Source: an uncultured Campylobacter sp. (GTDB lineage: Bacteria > Campylobacterota > Campylobacteria > Campylobacterales > Campylobacteraceae). From it: a DNA stretch of 64,000 nucleotides. Every line of letters begins with the position of its first letter. The stretch's first letter is position 1. Below the pieces are notes generated by a model. The model saw nothing but the letters and a program-made list of their open reading frames with translations. It made no database searches and was not told the DNA's origin. Positions 25,380-35,423 of this stretch are shown piece after piece. The stretch lies in NCBI RefSeq assembly GCF_937980635.1, contig NZ_CALJPG010000021.1, forward strand, positions 1-64,000, given 5' to 3'. The position numbers and the translations under genes are program-made.

Positions 25380-27196
25380 GGCTGAAGTTTGTATTTGCTT
25401 TCGTGATACTATTTTTTACTATGCTTTTGGTGAGAATCTATTATCTTTCGATCAAATCGAATGAATTCTACGAGCAGGTCGCTAAAAACAACGTCATCTC
25501 TACCGAATACATCCCGCCGGTGCGCGGTCAAATTTTAGACGCCAAAGGCCGCCCGCTCGCGATAAATAATCTCGGCTTTTCGCTATCGATCGCGCCGCAT
25601 CTAAAAGACGCCGCGCTGCAAAGCGAGCTAAATAACATCTCGCGCTACTTCAAAGATCTCAACGTCACCGCGATGAGCAAGAGCTACAAGGACGCGAATT
25701 CCGCCTATAATCAAGACTTTATCGAAGTCGTGCCGTTTTTGGACTACAACGCCACGATACAGCATTTTGCAAGCCTAAGCCTGCACGAAAATATCAAAAT
25801 TTCGCCCGCTTCACAGCGCTTCTACCCTTACGGCGCGCTTGCTTCGCACATCATCGGCTACGTCGGCCGCGCCAATAAAAAGGATATCCAAAGCAACCCC
25901 CTAAGCGCGCTTACCGGATACAACGGCAGAAGCGGCGTCGAGGGGTATTATAACGAGCTTTTGCAGGGCAGCAAGGGCGAGCGCAAAACGAAGGTTACGG
26001 CGCTAAATCAGGTCGTAGAGGAGATCTCGATGCAGGAGCCCAGCAGCAGTGAAATTTCGCTTACCATCGATCTTGAGCTGCAAAAATACCTCGAGGAAAT
26101 TTTTAAAGATAAAGACGGCGTAGCGATCGTGATGGATCTGCGCGACGGCGCTATCATCGCGGCGGGCAGCTTCCCCGAGTACGATCTAAACACCTTCGTG
26201 GGCGGAATTTCACAGGCGCAGTGGGACGAGCTGATAAAAGATCCGCGTCATCCGTTTACGAATAAGCTCGTAAACGGCCTATATCCGCCCGGTTCGGTCA
26301 TTAAGATGGCTGTGGGGATGAGCTTTTTAAACAGCGGCAAGATCAACGAAAACTGGAGCGTGTTTTGCAGTGGCGCGATAGAGCTAGGGGGGCGTAAATT
26401 TCGCTGCTGGAAGAGCTGGGGTCACGGCCGCGTGAGCTTAGTAGAGGCGATTAAAGGCAGCTGCGACGTGTATTTTTACGAAGGCTCGCTGCTAGTGGGG
26501 ATCGACTATATGTCCGCGTATCTGCAGCGTCTGGGTTTCGGTAGCAAAACGGGCGTTGATCTACCCAATGAGTTCGTAGGCACGATGCCTAATAAGGCCT
26601 GGAAAATGCAGAAATTTAAGCGCGCGTGGTATCAGGGTGAGACGGTCAATGCCTCGATCGGCCAGGGCGACGTGCTTGTCACCCCTATGCAGGTGGCGAA
26701 AAACACCGCTCAGATCGCCGCGGGCAAGGCTATCACGCCGCATTTTTTAAAAAGCATCGACGGTAAGCCGGTGGAATTTGCCCCCACCGAGCTTTTCACG
26801 CCGAAAGAAAAGGCCCAGCTGCCGCTCGTAAGGCGCGGTATGTATGAAGTCGGCAACAACCCCGACGGAGGCACCGCCTACAAGCTCATCCATACCGCGG
26901 TAGTGCCTCTAGCGGTCAAGACCGGCACCGCGCAGGTCGTAGGCATCTCTCAGACCGCCAAAAAGCGAATGAAAGAGGCCGATATGGACTACTTCCACCG
27001 CTCACACGCCTGGATGACGAGCTTCGGGCCGTACGACAAGCCGCAATACGCCGTAACCGTGCTCGTAGAACACGGCGGCGGCGGCGGAAGCGCGGCAGGT
27101 CCCGTAATAATACAAATCTACGAAAAACTCGTCCAGATGGGCTACATCGACGCTAACGCAACGACTATCAAAGACAGCGCAAAGAAAACGAAGTAA
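25376..27196 (+). CDS. mrdA: Penicillin-binding protein 2 (elongation transpeptidase)
   Basis: PBP2 cross-links peptidoglycan during cell elongation. The 606-residue protein has an N-terminal anchor (FVFAFVILFFTMLLVRIYYL), a dimerisation domain with IPPVRGQILDAKGRPLAINN, and the transpeptidase with the SxxK motif YPPGSVIKMAVG (near residue 305), SCD (KGSCDVYFYE, near 362), and KTGTAQVVG (near 522). Length and motifs are normal. ATGA overlap with the previous gene indicates coupling; it closes the envelope operon. Confidence 0.95.
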   Translation: MRLKFVFAFVILFFTMLLVRIYYLSIKSNEFYEQVAKNNVISTEYIPPVRGQILDAKGRPLAINNLGFSLSIAPHLKDAALQSELNNISRYFKDLNVTAMSKSYKDANSAYNQDFIEVVPFLDYNATIQHFASLSLHENIKISPASQRFYPYGALASHIIGYVGRANKKDIQSNPLSALTGYNGRSGVEGYYNELLQGSKGERKTKVTALNQVVEEISMQEPSSSEISLTIDLELQKYLEEIFKDKDGVAIVMDLRDGAIIAAGSFPEYDLNTFVGGISQAQWDELIKDPRHPFTNKLVNGLYPPGSVIKMAVGMSFLNSGKINENWSVFCSGAIELGGRKFRCWKSWGHGRVSLVEAIKGSCDVYFYEGSLLVGIDYMSAYLQRLGFGSKTGVDLPNEFVGTMPNKAWKMQKFKRAWYQGETVNASIGQGDVLVTPMQVAKNTAQIAAGKAITPHFLKSIDGKPVEFAPTELFTPKEKAQLPLVRRGMYEVGNNPDGGTAYKLIHTAVVPLAVKTGTAQVVGISQTAKKRMKEADMDYFHRSHAWMTSFGPYDKPQYAVTVLVEHGGGGGSAAGPVIIQIYEKLVQMGYIDANATTIKDSAKKTK

Positions 27197-27592
27197 AGCG
27201 GAATTTTAAAATTATAAAATTTTAGAATTCTACTCGTGCTTTGCTTGCTCGAAATTTTAAAATTTAGCAAGCCTTTGCGGGTTTAAAATTTTGAAATTTA
27301 CCCCGCTTCCGTGAGCCTGAAATTTTAAAATTTAGCTTGGAGCATTGATGCATAATTTTAAAATTTTATAAAACTTGGAGGAGATAGAATTTTATCTCGC
27401 CTTTGCCTATTTGAAATTTTAAAATTTAGCGCAGTGTGGAGACTTTGAAATTTAGAATTTTACCCGTCCTTCGCAGACTCTAAATTTTAAAATTTAGAGC
27501 GGCGAAAGACCTTGAAATTTCGATATGGTAAAGCACTTTTAAATTTTAAATACATATATACTAGCGTATAGGCAGATATAAATATATCGTAG
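27197..27592. repeat. Spacer packed with AAATTTTAAAATTT palindromes
   Basis: No gene is seen. The self-complementary word AAATTTTAAAATTT recurs. The exact 18-mer GAAATTTTAAAATTTAGC starts at 27251, 27319 and 27413, with a near copy at 27481, so intervals are 68, 94 and 68 bases. Between copies are short GC-richer stretches resembling CTTTGC-TCG words. The same 18-mer core reappears at 28112 and in other spacers of the window. Confidence 0.8.
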
Positions 27593-27598
27593 TATAAT
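27593..27598 (+). promoter_or_regulatory. Likely -10 box of the 27627 gene
   Basis: TATAAT, preceded by GTAG and an AT-rich stretch with no -35 match, lies 28 bases before the ATG, typical for Campylobacter sigma-70 promoters. An AAGGAG ribosome binding site follows at about 27614. Confidence 0.5.
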
Positions 27599-27626
27599 CC
27601 GAGAATTAAATTTTAAGGAGTGGAGA

Positions 27627-28079
27627 ATGGCGTTTGAGAATGCAATCATCACAAAAGAGGATGATGAGAAGTATGGACTTAACGAGATTTACTATAAGTA
27701 CAATCCATTATATAAGACACTGCCAAGTCAAAAGAGCTGGATTATAGATAAAAAACTGGATTGTTGGATTATGAAAACTCAATTATTTAATGATCCAGAG
27801 ATAGATCACGCATATCTATCGAAAGTAATGTGGAAATTCTATTATAAAGGTGATATATTTGACATCGTTCTTGATTATGGATTAGATGAAAAAGTTTCAG
27901 GCATCCAATATAATAAAGTCTGGAAAGTATTGTCAATAGTGCCAAATGGTAGCGAAAAAATATCAGTAGATGAAATTTTATTACTTTTAAAAGAGCAACT
28001 TATGGTATTCGGGCTTGATGGATTATATAAGCAAGGTGAGAATTATAAAGTCACGCTGATAGATGCAAGAAAAGGATAA
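27627..28079 (+). CDS. Orphan-family hypothetical protein (MAF family copy 1)
   Basis: A 150-residue soluble protein that I do not recognise. It is related to the two tandem genes at 37818 and 38319: all start MAF-, have an I-x-KED-x-EKY motif near residue 10, paired W residues (SWIIDKKLDCWI here, SWCIERERGIWL there), a YKGD/K-I-(F/E)-I central strand and an ILxxLKE helix. The size, solitary presence in repeat-rich spacers and rapid divergence recall immunity proteins of polymorphic toxins, but that is inference. AT-rich relative to its housekeeping neighbours. Confidence 0.75.
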   Translation: MAFENAIITKEDDEKYGLNEIYYKYNPLYKTLPSQKSWIIDKKLDCWIMKTQLFNDPEIDHAYLSKVMWKFYYKGDIFDIVLDYGLDEKVSGIQYNKVWKVLSIVPNGSEKISVDEILLLLKEQLMVFGLDGLYKQGENYKVTLIDARKG

Positions 28080-28243
28080 ATAGTTTTTTATCCGATCATA
28101 ATTCAGCTCGGTAAATTTTAAAATTTAGCGCAGCAAAAGACTAAAATTTGATGAGAGATCACGACAAAGAGTTTTGAAAACGTCGAAATAAAACGCAATA
28201 TAAAAGCCGAATTGATCTTAAAAACTATAAAGTAGGGGCTAGG

Positions 28244-28785
28244 GTGATAAAAGAGTTCATTAAAAAATGTTTTGAGCTAAAAGGGGTGAGGATTTTATTC
28301 TGGATCGCCTTGCTCTTTTTTACTATAGACTGCCTGGGCATTATATTTGCCAGCATAGATGCGGTTTTTTGGCGGAGTATAGCGGTTACGATATCGCGCA
28401 TCCGTTTTCTATCGTTTTAAAAGCTTTTGAACCAACTTGGCACGAAGAGGCAAGCGATAGCGAAAGCGATATTTTTGGCGCTATGATATTGTATCTATTT
28501 TGCGCGACGGTAATTTTGCCTCTAATCATTTGCTATTTTGTATTTTCTAAAATAAAAGCTTTTATTCTGCTAAATAAAATATCCGGCGCATCTGCATTTT
28601 TTATAAGTCTATTTTATACTTATTCGCTAGCTGTGATAATCCTAACAGGAGCCGATTTGACTTGGTTGGATCATCTGTTTGATCGCTCAAATTTTAATTT
28701 TAACATAATGATTATAAGCGCTTTATCATCGCTAGTAATCGCATCTGCGACAGTTTTTATTCTAAAAAGAAGAGATAAAATTTAA
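28244..28785 (+). pseudogene. Frameshifted four-span membrane protein
   Basis: A GTG at 28244 (after TAGGGGCTAGG) opens a frame with one membrane span (ILFWIALLFFTIDCLGIIFA) reaching a T6 tract at 28365-28370. From there the neighbouring frame (from TTG 28369) continues to 28785 with three more spans (MILYLFCATVILPLIICYFV, SAFFISLFYTYSLAVIIL, IMIISALSSLVIASATVF). Adding one T to the tract joins both halves into a protein of about 180 residues (junction SIDAVF-LAEYSG). It could be a fixed frameshift, a phase-variable tract, or the second half alone could be translated. Family unknown. Confidence 0.6.
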
Positions 28786-29230
28786 TGCGGATAAGTTTAT
28801 GAGATCATCTTTTTTCGGCTAAATTTCACGTAAATTAATACGTAAAATTTTATGAATATGGTTTGAGGAATAGAAATTTAAAAGGAGCAAATTTTGAAAT
28901 AATCTTAAAATTTGCCCCCGCTTCAGATTTGAAATTTCAAGTTGCGCGGTTTGGAATTTCGATCATCGACTTCAAATTTTAAAATTCTAATCCCGCCTGC
29001 TTTCTTAAATTTTATAATCTAAAATCCTCGTGTTTTGAATCACGTAGCTTGAAGTCGCTGCTTCTTAAATTTAAAATTCTAAGCTCTGGGATACGGAACT
29101 CTACTCGATAAATTTTAAAATTTAAAGCCCAGAATTTTATTTGGTAAAAATTTTATCGGGCAGGATTCGGCTCGATAAATTCTATAGAATGCTAATATGT
29201 GAGAGGGAAAAATGAAATTTTAAATAGAGC
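28786..29230. repeat. AAATTTT-rich spacer before array 3
   Basis: About 445 bases with no convincing gene. AAATTTTAAAATTT-like words recur near 28890, 28975, 29010, 29070 and 29110. No promoter or terminator stands out. It ends at the outermost repeat of CRISPR array 3. Confidence 0.6.
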
Positions 29231-29578
29231 ATTTTAATTCCCAACGGGATGGAATTCTACGTTACCGCGGCGAAGCTCTCGCCGCCATTAATACGTTTCA
29301 ATTCCCAACGGGATGGAATTCTACTCGAGAATGGCTGGAACAATATGGGGGGACTAGTCCTGTTTCAATTCCCAACGGGATGGAATTCTACGAAAGTTAT
29401 CTTTTACCGTGCGCTTTAGTCCAAGCTGTTTCAATTCCCAACGGGATGGAATTCTACTTGTAGAAACCGCGCATACACCTTGATTGTCATATCGTTTCAA
29501 TTCCCAACGGGATGGAATTCTACTTTACATCCTAGAGAGCATGAATAGGTTTCAATTCCCAAGGGATAGATTACCCAC
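29231..29578 (-). CRISPR. CRISPR array 3: four exact and two decayed repeats, distant from cas genes
   Basis: Reverse-complement copies of the same 30-bp repeat: exact at 29295-29324, 29362-29391, 29428-29457 and 29494-29523; a copy with two changes at 29231-29260; a decayed copy at 29549-29578. Spacers are 34, 37, 36, 36 and 25 bases. The array reads on the - strand, so its leader side would be near 29.6 kb, but only about 100 bases separate it from the clpB 3' end and the first repeat there is damaged. It may therefore lack a working leader and be frozen. Confidence 0.95.
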
Positions 29579-29675
29579 CAAATTTACTTAGCTAAGGTGT
29601 GAGATTTACCTCGCCTCGCCAAATTTACTTAGCAGAAGCGCGGAATTTACCCCGTAGGATAAATTCCGCCAAATT

Positions 29676-32285
29676 TTACTTCACTCTCTTTATCTCGATT
29701 TCGCTGCCGTGCGCGCCGATTTCGATCCGATCGCCGGTTTTGATCTCGTCGCTTAGGATCATATCGGCGATCTTATCCTCCACTAGGTCGTAGAGTGCCC
29801 TGCGCAGAGGCCTCGCGCCGTATTCGATATCAAAGCCCGCCGAGGCGATGAGCTTTTTGGCATTTTCGCTTAGGCTCGCGTTAATGCCGCGGTTTGCGAG
29901 CGTTTTTTGCAGGCTCTTAAACATAATGCCCACGATTTTTATAAGATCGTCCTCGCTTAGGGCATTGAAGATCACGATGTCGTCCAGGCGGTTGATAAAT
30001 TCGGGCTTGAAATAATTCTTCAGCTCGCTCTTTACCGCCTCCTCTCGCTCGGCAAGCGCGATTTCGCGCGGCTTGTCCGCATTTTTGGCGTCAAGCTCCA
30101 TAATCTTAGCCGAGCCGATATTGCTCGTTAGGATGATGATCGTGTTTTTGAAATCGACCGTAACGCCCTTGTTATCGGTCGCGCGCCCGTCGTCTAAAAT
30201 TCCAAGTAGGATGTTAAAAACGTCCTTGTGCGCCTTTTCGATCTCATCAAAAAGTAGCACCGAGTAGGGCTTTCTGCGCACAGCTTCGGTAAGCTGTCCG
30301 CCCTCATCGTAGCCCACGTATCCAGGAGGCGCACCAAGCAAGCGCGAGACGCTGTGTTTTTCCATATACTCGCTCATATCAAAGCGGATCATCGCCCGCT
30401 CATCGTCGAATAAAAACCTAGCTAGGCTCTTTGCGCTTTCGGTCTTGCCGACGCCGGTAGGGCCCAAAAACAAAAAGCTTCCGATTGGACGGTTTTCATT
30501 CACGAGCCCCGCTTTGTTGCGCTTGACGGCGCGAGCGATAGCATGCAGCGCCTCATCCTGCCCAACGACACTCTCTTTTAGATGCTCTTCGATGTGGAGG
30601 AATTTCTCCTTTTCGGAGGAGAGCATTTTGCTTACCGAGATGCCCGTCCATTTGCTTAAAATTTCAGCTACGCTCTCCTCGTCCACGCGGTTTCGCAAAA
30701 GCACGCCGTTTTCTTTCATCGCGTCCCATTTCGCCTCAAGTTCCTTAACTTTCGCCTGCGCGGCGGGGATCTTGCCGTATTCGATCTCGGCAGCCTTACT
30801 AAGATCGCCGTTGCGTCTTGCTAAGCTCGCTTCGTTTTTGAGGCTGTCGATTGCTTTTTTCGCCTCGCTGATGCCGCCGAATACGGACTTTTCGTTTTCA
30901 AATTTAGCCTGAAGCGCGTTTTTCTGCTCGGTTAAATTTTCGATCTCTTTGTCGATCTGCGCGAGCCGCTCGTTGTTTTTGCTGTCATCCTCCATCTTAA
31001 GGGCTTCCTTTTCGACCTGAAGTGTTAGGATGTCGCGCTTAGCCTTGGCAAGCTCGTTGGGCTCGCTTTCGATCTGCATTTTAAGCTCCGCCGCCGCTTC
31101 GTCAATGAGATCGATCGCCTTATCCGGCAAAAATCTATCGCTGATGTAGCGGTCGCTTAGCCTTGCAGCCGCCACAAGCGCGCTATCGGTGATGGTGACG
31201 TTGTGATGCACCTCTAGCCGCTCTTTTATGCCGCGCAGGATCGCCGTAGCCTCGCTCACGCTAGGTTCCGCGACCGTTACGGGCTGGAAGCGGCGCTGAA
31301 GTGCGGCGTCTTTTTCAAAATACTTTCGGTACTCTTTCAGCGTTGTAGCACCGATAGCGTGCAGCTCGCCGCGCGCAAGAGCGGGCTTTAGGATGTTTGC
31401 GGCATCCATAGAGCCTTCGCTTGCGCCCGCGCCTACGATGGTGTGAATTTCATCGATGAAAAGCACGACGTTTGCGGCTTTTACGACCTCGTTTATGACG
31501 GCTTTGAGCCTATCTTCAAACTCGCCGCGGTACTTCGCGCCCGCGATCAACGCACTCATATCAAGCGCGATGACGCGTTTGTTTTGCAGGCTAAGCGGTA
31601 CCTCTTTTTTGGCGATTAGCTGCGCAAGACCCTCGACGACCGCGGTTTTTCCCACGCCCGGCTCACCGAGCAGGATAGGGTTGTTTTTCGTCTTGCGGAT
31701 TAAAATTTGCATCATTCGCGAGATTACTTCGTCGCGGCCGATTACCGGATCGAGTTCGCCCGCGATTGCCTTGGCGGTGAGATCGACGCCGAATTTGCTA
31801 AGCGCCTCAAGCGTCTCGTCGGCGGTTTGCGAATCGATGCTTTTACCGCCGCGAAGCGCCTCTAGCTCCTTTTTGATCTCGCTAAGATCTGCAAATTTAG
31901 ACAGAATTTTCTTTAGCGGATCTGCGTTTAAATTTGCAATCAGCCAGGTATCTACGGCGATAAATTTATCGCCCGAGCTTGTCATCAGCCCTTTTGCGAC
32001 CTCTAGCGAGTTCATCAGCTCGCGCGAGATTCGCACATTTTCCTTCGTGACGTTTGAGCTCGTAGGCAAATTTGAAATTTCGCTTTTGATCTCAAGCTCG
32101 ACTGCGGTCTTTTCGATGCTAAATTTATTAAAAATTTGATTTAGCACAGAGCCGCTGTCGGCTACCAAAGCCCAGAGCATGTGCAATACGCCCACTTCGC
32201 TATTTTTGGAATGGATCGCCAAAGAAACGCTGCTTTCGAGCACGGAGCGCATTTTATCGGTTAAAATTTCTATAGTTTCGTTCAT
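29676..32285 (-). CDS. clpB: Disaggregating chaperone ClpB
   Basis: ClpB is a hexameric AAA+ ATPase that rescues aggregated proteins with DnaK. The 869-residue protein has the N-terminal Clp-N repeats, nucleotide-binding domain 1 with [13 protein letters not shown] and [14 protein letters not shown], the coiled-coil middle domain (residues about 410-530), and domain 2 with [13 protein letters not shown] and [20 protein letters not shown]. All Walker motifs are intact. It is monocistronic, transcribed toward array 3, from a consensus promoter with a heat-shock operator. Confidence 0.98.
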   Translation of the reverse strand: MNETIEILTDKMRSVLESSVSLAIHSKNSEVGVLHMLWALVADSGSVLNQIFNKFSIEKTAVELEIKSEISNLPTSSNVTKENVRISRELMNSLEVAKGLMTSSGDKFIAVDTWLIANLNADPLKKILSKFADLSEIKKELEALRGGKSIDSQTADETLEALSKFGVDLTAKAIAGELDPVIGRDEVISRMMQILIRKTKNNPILLGEPGVGKTAVVEGLAQLIAKKEVPLSLQNKRVIALDMSALIAGAKYRGEFEDRLKAVINEVVKAANVVLFIDEIHTIVGAGASEGSMDAANILKPALARGELHAIGATTLKEYRKYFEKDAALQRRFQPVTVAEPSVSEATAILRGIKERLEVHHNVTITDSALVAAARLSDRYISDRFLPDKAIDLIDEAAAELKMQIESEPNELAKAKRDILTLQVEKEALKMEDDSKNNERLAQIDKEIENLTEQKNALQAKFENEKSVFGGISEAKKAIDSLKNEASLARRNGDLSKAAEIEYGKIPAAQAKVKELEAKWDAMKENGVLLRNRVDEESVAEILSKWTGISVSKMLSSEKEKFLHIEEHLKESVVGQDEALHAIARAVKRNKAGLVNENRPIGSFLFLGPTGVGKTESAKSLARFLFDDERAMIRFDMSEYMEKHSVSRLLGAPPGYVGYDEGGQLTEAVRRKPYSVLLFDEIEKAHKDVFNILLGILDDGRATDNKGVTVDFKNTIIILTSNIGSAKIMELDAKNADKPREIALAEREEAVKSELKNYFKPEFINRLDDIVIFNALSEDDLIKIVGIMFKSLQKTLANRGINASLSENAKKLIASAGFDIEYGARPLRRALYDLVEDKIADMILSDEIKTGDRIEIGAHGSEIEIKRVK

Positions 32286-32315
32286 AAATTTTCTCCTAAA
32301 GTTGAAGTTGATTGC

Positions 32316-32345
32316 ATTATATAACTTTAGTGTCTTTATGTCAAG
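32316..32345 (-). promoter_or_regulatory. clpB promoter with overlapping HspR (HAIR-like) operator
   Basis: Reading the - strand, TTGACA (32344-32339) and TATAAT (32321-32316) are exact consensus boxes 17 bases apart, 30 bases before the ATG. Over the -35 lies CTTGACA-N7-ACTAAAG (32345-32325), close to the HAIR consensus CTTGAGT-N7-ACTCAAG bound by the repressor HspR, which is known to control clpB in Campylobacter and Helicobacter. Heat-shock derepression by HspR is the likely regulation. Confidence 0.75.
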
Positions 32346-32474
32346 GTTTTTTAGTGAGATTTTAAAATTTTCGGCTTAAATTTATCCGTAAACGCGCAAA
32401 TTTCGTATGAAATTTACCTTATTTTTAGCCAATTTTCTATAAAATTCACTCCATTTTACTTTCAAGGATAAACT

Positions 32475-33791
32475 TTGCGACAAAAACACCTCTTCTTCGG
32501 CTTGGGATTCATATTTTCTCTATTTTTAGGCGTTAGTTTTTTTACCGGAAATTTACAAGCCAGAGAGGTCAATGCGACCAAAAAGCCAGACAGCGAAAAA
32601 ACGCGTCTGGAGGCGCTAGCTAAGCTTACCAAAACACTTGCGATCGTCGAAAACAATTACGTCGATGAGATGACCTTCTCGGAGCTCGTGGATAAGACGA
32701 TCTCGGGGCTTATGAATAACCTCGACGCGCACTCAAGCTATATGGACGAAAAGGCGTTTAACGATACAAAGGTGCAGACCGAGGGCGAGTTCGGCGGGCT
32801 TGGAATTCAGGTGGGTATGAAAGACGGCGCTCTAACCGTCATCTCGCCTATCGAGGGCACTCCTGCCGACAAGAAAGGCATTCAGGCCAACGACGTGATC
32901 TTGCGTATCGACGGCAACGCGACTTTCGGCATCACGATCGACGATGCGGTCTCAAAAATGCGCGGTAAGCCGAAAACCAAAATCACTCTAACGATCGTGC
33001 GCAAAGGTGTTAGCAAGCCTTTCGACGTCGAGATTATCCGCGACATAATCAAAGTAGAATCGGTCTATGCCAAGATGATCGAGGATGATAAAATTTTATA
33101 TCTGCGCGTTACGAATTTCGATCAGCACGTAGTTTCGGATGCGAGTAAATTTATAAAAGAGCACAAAGACGCCAAGGGTATTATTTTGGATCTGCGAAAC
33201 AACCCAGGCGGGCTTTTGGATCAAGCGATCGGGCTTGTAAATTTATTCGTCGGCAAAGGTCTTATCGTCTCTCAAAAAGGACGCGCGAAAAACGAAACCG
33301 AAGCGCATAGCGCCGATCCTAAAAAGAAGATCACTGATTTGCCACTGGTAGTACTAGTAAACGGCGGTAGCGCGAGCGCGAGCGAGATCGTAAGCGGCTC
33401 GCTTCAGGATCTAAAGCGCGCCGTGTTGGTTGGTGAAAAAACTTTTGGCAAGGGAAGCGTGCAGGTGATCCTGCCGATAGAGGATAAGGAGGCGCTGCGA
33501 CTAACCATCGCGCGTTACTATCTATCAAGCGGCCGCACTATCCAAGCGGTGGGCGTGACGCCTGATCTCATAGTGGCGCCGGGCAAGGTGCCGAGCCGCG
33601 ACGAGGATGAATTCTCGCTAAAAGAGGCCGATCTTAAAAAGCACCTGCAAGGCGAGCTAGCCAAGGTCGAGACTAAGAAAAAAGATGCTCAGAAAAAGGA
33701 TGAGAAAAATTTCATCACAGCAGAGCAGATTAATAACGATATCCAGTTAAAAACCGCAATAGACGCGATAAAAATTCTAAACATCAAGTAA
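32475..33791 (+). CDS. ctpA: Carboxyl-terminal processing protease CtpA (S41 family)
   Basis: A periplasmic serine protease that clips C-terminal tails of envelope proteins. The 438 residues include an N-terminal signal or anchor ([18 protein letters not shown]), a PDZ domain ([20 protein letters not shown]... [15 protein letters not shown], residues about 95-180) and the S41 catalytic region with [15 protein letters not shown] (Ser) and [11 protein letters not shown] (Lys). Start is TTG 32475 after AAGGAT. It leads the purC-purS-purQ cluster, ten bases before purC, as in C. jejuni as I recall it. Confidence 0.95.
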   Translation: MRQKHLFFGLGFIFSLFLGVSFFTGNLQAREVNATKKPDSEKTRLEALAKLTKTLAIVENNYVDEMTFSELVDKTISGLMNNLDAHSSYMDEKAFNDTKVQTEGEFGGLGIQVGMKDGALTVISPIEGTPADKKGIQANDVILRIDGNATFGITIDDAVSKMRGKPKTKITLTIVRKGVSKPFDVEIIRDIIKVESVYAKMIEDDKILYLRVTNFDQHVVSDASKFIKEHKDAKGIILDLRNNPGGLLDQAIGLVNLFVGKGLIVSQKGRAKNETEAHSADPKKKITDLPLVVLVNGGSASASEIVSGSLQDLKRAVLVGEKTFGKGSVQVILPIEDKEALRLTIARYYLSSGRTIQAVGVTPDLIVAPGKVPSRDEDEFSLKEADLKKHLQGELAKVETKKKDAQKKDEKNFITAEQINNDIQLKTAIDAIKILNIK

Positions 33792-33801
33792 GGAGAGTGT
33801 G

Positions 33802-34521
33802 ATGCAAGCTACCAAAAAAGAGCTCATCTACGAAGGCAAGGGCAAAAAGATGTGGTCGATTAACGAAAGTGACGACCTTTTGATTTCGGAATTTAAAGAT
33901 TCGCTTACGGCGTTTAACGGCGTCAAGAAGGCCGAAGAGAGCGGTAAGGGCGCGCTGAATTGTAAAATTTCGACGCTGATTTTTGATCTGCTTAAAAAGC
34001 ACGGCATCGCCACCGCGCTTGTTGAGACGATTAGCCCGACCGAGCAGCTCGTAAAAAAATGTAAGATTTTCCCTCTTGAGATCATCGCTCGCAATATCGC
34101 CACCGGCTCGCTTACAAAGCGCCTGGGCATCAAAGAGGGCACAAAGCTCCCGTTTGCTCTGGTGGAGTTTTGCTATAAAGACGATGAGCTGGGCGATCCG
34201 ATCCTAAACGACGAGCATTGCTTGCTGCTTGGCGCCGTAAAGAGCCAAAGCGAGCTTGACGAGCTCAAAAAGATCGCGCGCAAGATCAATGAAATTTTGG
34301 TTAAATTTTTCGACGAGCGAAATTTAAAGCTCGTTGATTTCAAAATCGAGCTTGGCAGAGATAAGGACGGAAATATCCTACTTGCAGACGAGATCAGTCC
34401 AGATAGCTGCCGCTTTTGGGACAAACAGACCGATAAAAAGCTCGATAAGGACGTGTTCAGGCAGGATCTTGGTAGCGTAAAAGTGGCCTACGAAGAGGTC
34501 TTGCGTAGAATTTTAGGATAA
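33802..34521 (+). CDS. purC: SAICAR synthase
   Basis: PurC ligates aspartate to CAIR in purine synthesis. The 239-residue protein shows the ATP-grasp-like family motifs: [13 protein letters not shown] (start), [27 protein letters not shown] (near residue 93), GDPILNDEH and [15 protein letters not shown] 33802, six bases after AAGGAG, is preferred to the GTG just before it. purS follows three bases after the stop. Confidence 0.97.
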   Translation: MQATKKELIYEGKGKKMWSINESDDLLISEFKDSLTAFNGVKKAEESGKGALNCKISTLIFDLLKKHGIATALVETISPTEQLVKKCKIFPLEIIARNIATGSLTKRLGIKEGTKLPFALVEFCYKDDELGDPILNDEHCLLLGAVKSQSELDELKKIARKINEILVKFFDERNLKLVDFKIELGRDKDGNILLADEISPDSCRFWDKQTDKKLDKDVFRQDLGSVKVAYEEVLRRILG

Positions 34522-34524
34522 GCG

Positions 34525-34761
34525 ATGAAGGTAATCGTAAACGTAAGGCTTAAGCAGGGCGTGCTAGATCCGCAGGGCAAGGCGGTTTTGCACGCCCTCG
34601 CTTCGCTTGGATTTAGCGGCGTGCGAGATGTGCGCGTAGCCAAACAGATCGTCCTTGATATAGATGGCGAGGATAGGGATAAAATTTACGCCGACGTCGC
34701 TAGGATGTGCGATGAAATTTTGGCAAACACCGTCATCGAAGACTACGAGATCGTGATATGA
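34525..34761 (+). CDS. purS: FGAM synthase subunit PurS
   Basis: PurS bridges PurQ and PurL in the three-part formylglycinamidine ribonucleotide synthase. The 78-residue product has the family pattern VRLKQGVLDPQGKAVLHALA and GFSGVRDVRVAKQIVLDI. It overlaps purQ by ATGA. The large subunit gene purL is not in the window. Confidence 0.96.
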   Translation: MKVIVNVRLKQGVLDPQGKAVLHALASLGFSGVRDVRVAKQIVLDIDGEDRDKIYADVARMCDEILANTVIEDYEIVI

Positions 34762-35423
34762 AGGTAGCGATCGTCAATTTCCCCGGCACGAATTGCGAGC
34801 GCGACACCAAATACGTCTTTGATAAGCTCGGTTGCGAAACGCAGATAATCTGGCATAAGGAAGACAAAATAAATGCCGATCTGATCGTGCTTCCGGGCGG
34901 ATTTAGCTACGGGGATTATTTGCGAACCGCGGCGATTGCTAAATTTAGCCCCGTAATGCAAGCGGTGCTTGATCACGCGCGAAAGGGCGGTTATATTTTG
35001 GGTATCTGCAACGGCTTTCAGATGCTTTTGGAGCTGAAGCTACTTGCCGGAGCGATGAGTAGAAATATAAATTTAAGCTTCATCTCAAAATTTCACCATC
35101 TGCGCGTCGTTTCAAACGATAATAAATTTCTGCACTGTTGCGAGAAAGGCGAAATTTTAAATATCCCGATCGCGCATGGCGAGGGAAACTATTATGCGCC
35201 TGCGGATACGTTAAAGTCGCTATACGACGAGGATTGCGTGCTGCTAAAATATTGTGACGAAAACGGCGCGGATCTAAATCCGAACGGCTCAGTAGACGCA
35301 ATCGCAGGGATTTGCGATAAAAACAAAAAGATTTTCGGCCTGATGCCGCATCCTGAGCGCGCTATAGAGCCTATTTTGGGCGGCACGGACGGAGAGAAAA
35401 TGCTAAAAGGCTTAATTTGCTAA
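34758..35423 (+). CDS. purQ: FGAM synthase glutaminase subunit PurQ
   Basis: PurQ is a class I glutamine amidotransferase that supplies ammonia to PurL. The 221 residues contain FPGTNCERDTKY, LPGGFSYGDYLR, the nucleophile elbow ILGICNGFQML (Cys near residue 84) and the His-x-Glu pair LMPHPERAIEP near the C-terminus. It overlaps both purS and the next gene, whose TTG start lies inside its last codons. Confidence 0.97.
   Translation: MKVAIVNFPGTNCERDTKYVFDKLGCETQIIWHKEDKINADLIVLPGGFSYGDYLRTAAIAKFSPVMQAVLDHARKGGYILGICNGFQMLLELKLLAGAMSRNINLSFISKFHHLRVVSNDNKFLHCCEKGEILNIPIAHGEGNYYAPADTLKSLYDEDCVLLKYCDENGADLNPNGSVDAIAGICDKNKKIFGLMPHPERAIEPILGGTDGEKMLKGLIC

Noticed and set aside
29599..32379. Several long + strand open frames opposite clpB (for example 30445-30912 and 31456-32139)
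   Set aside because: They are shadows of the clpB reading frame, with Ser/Ala/Arg-rich composition and no start signals.
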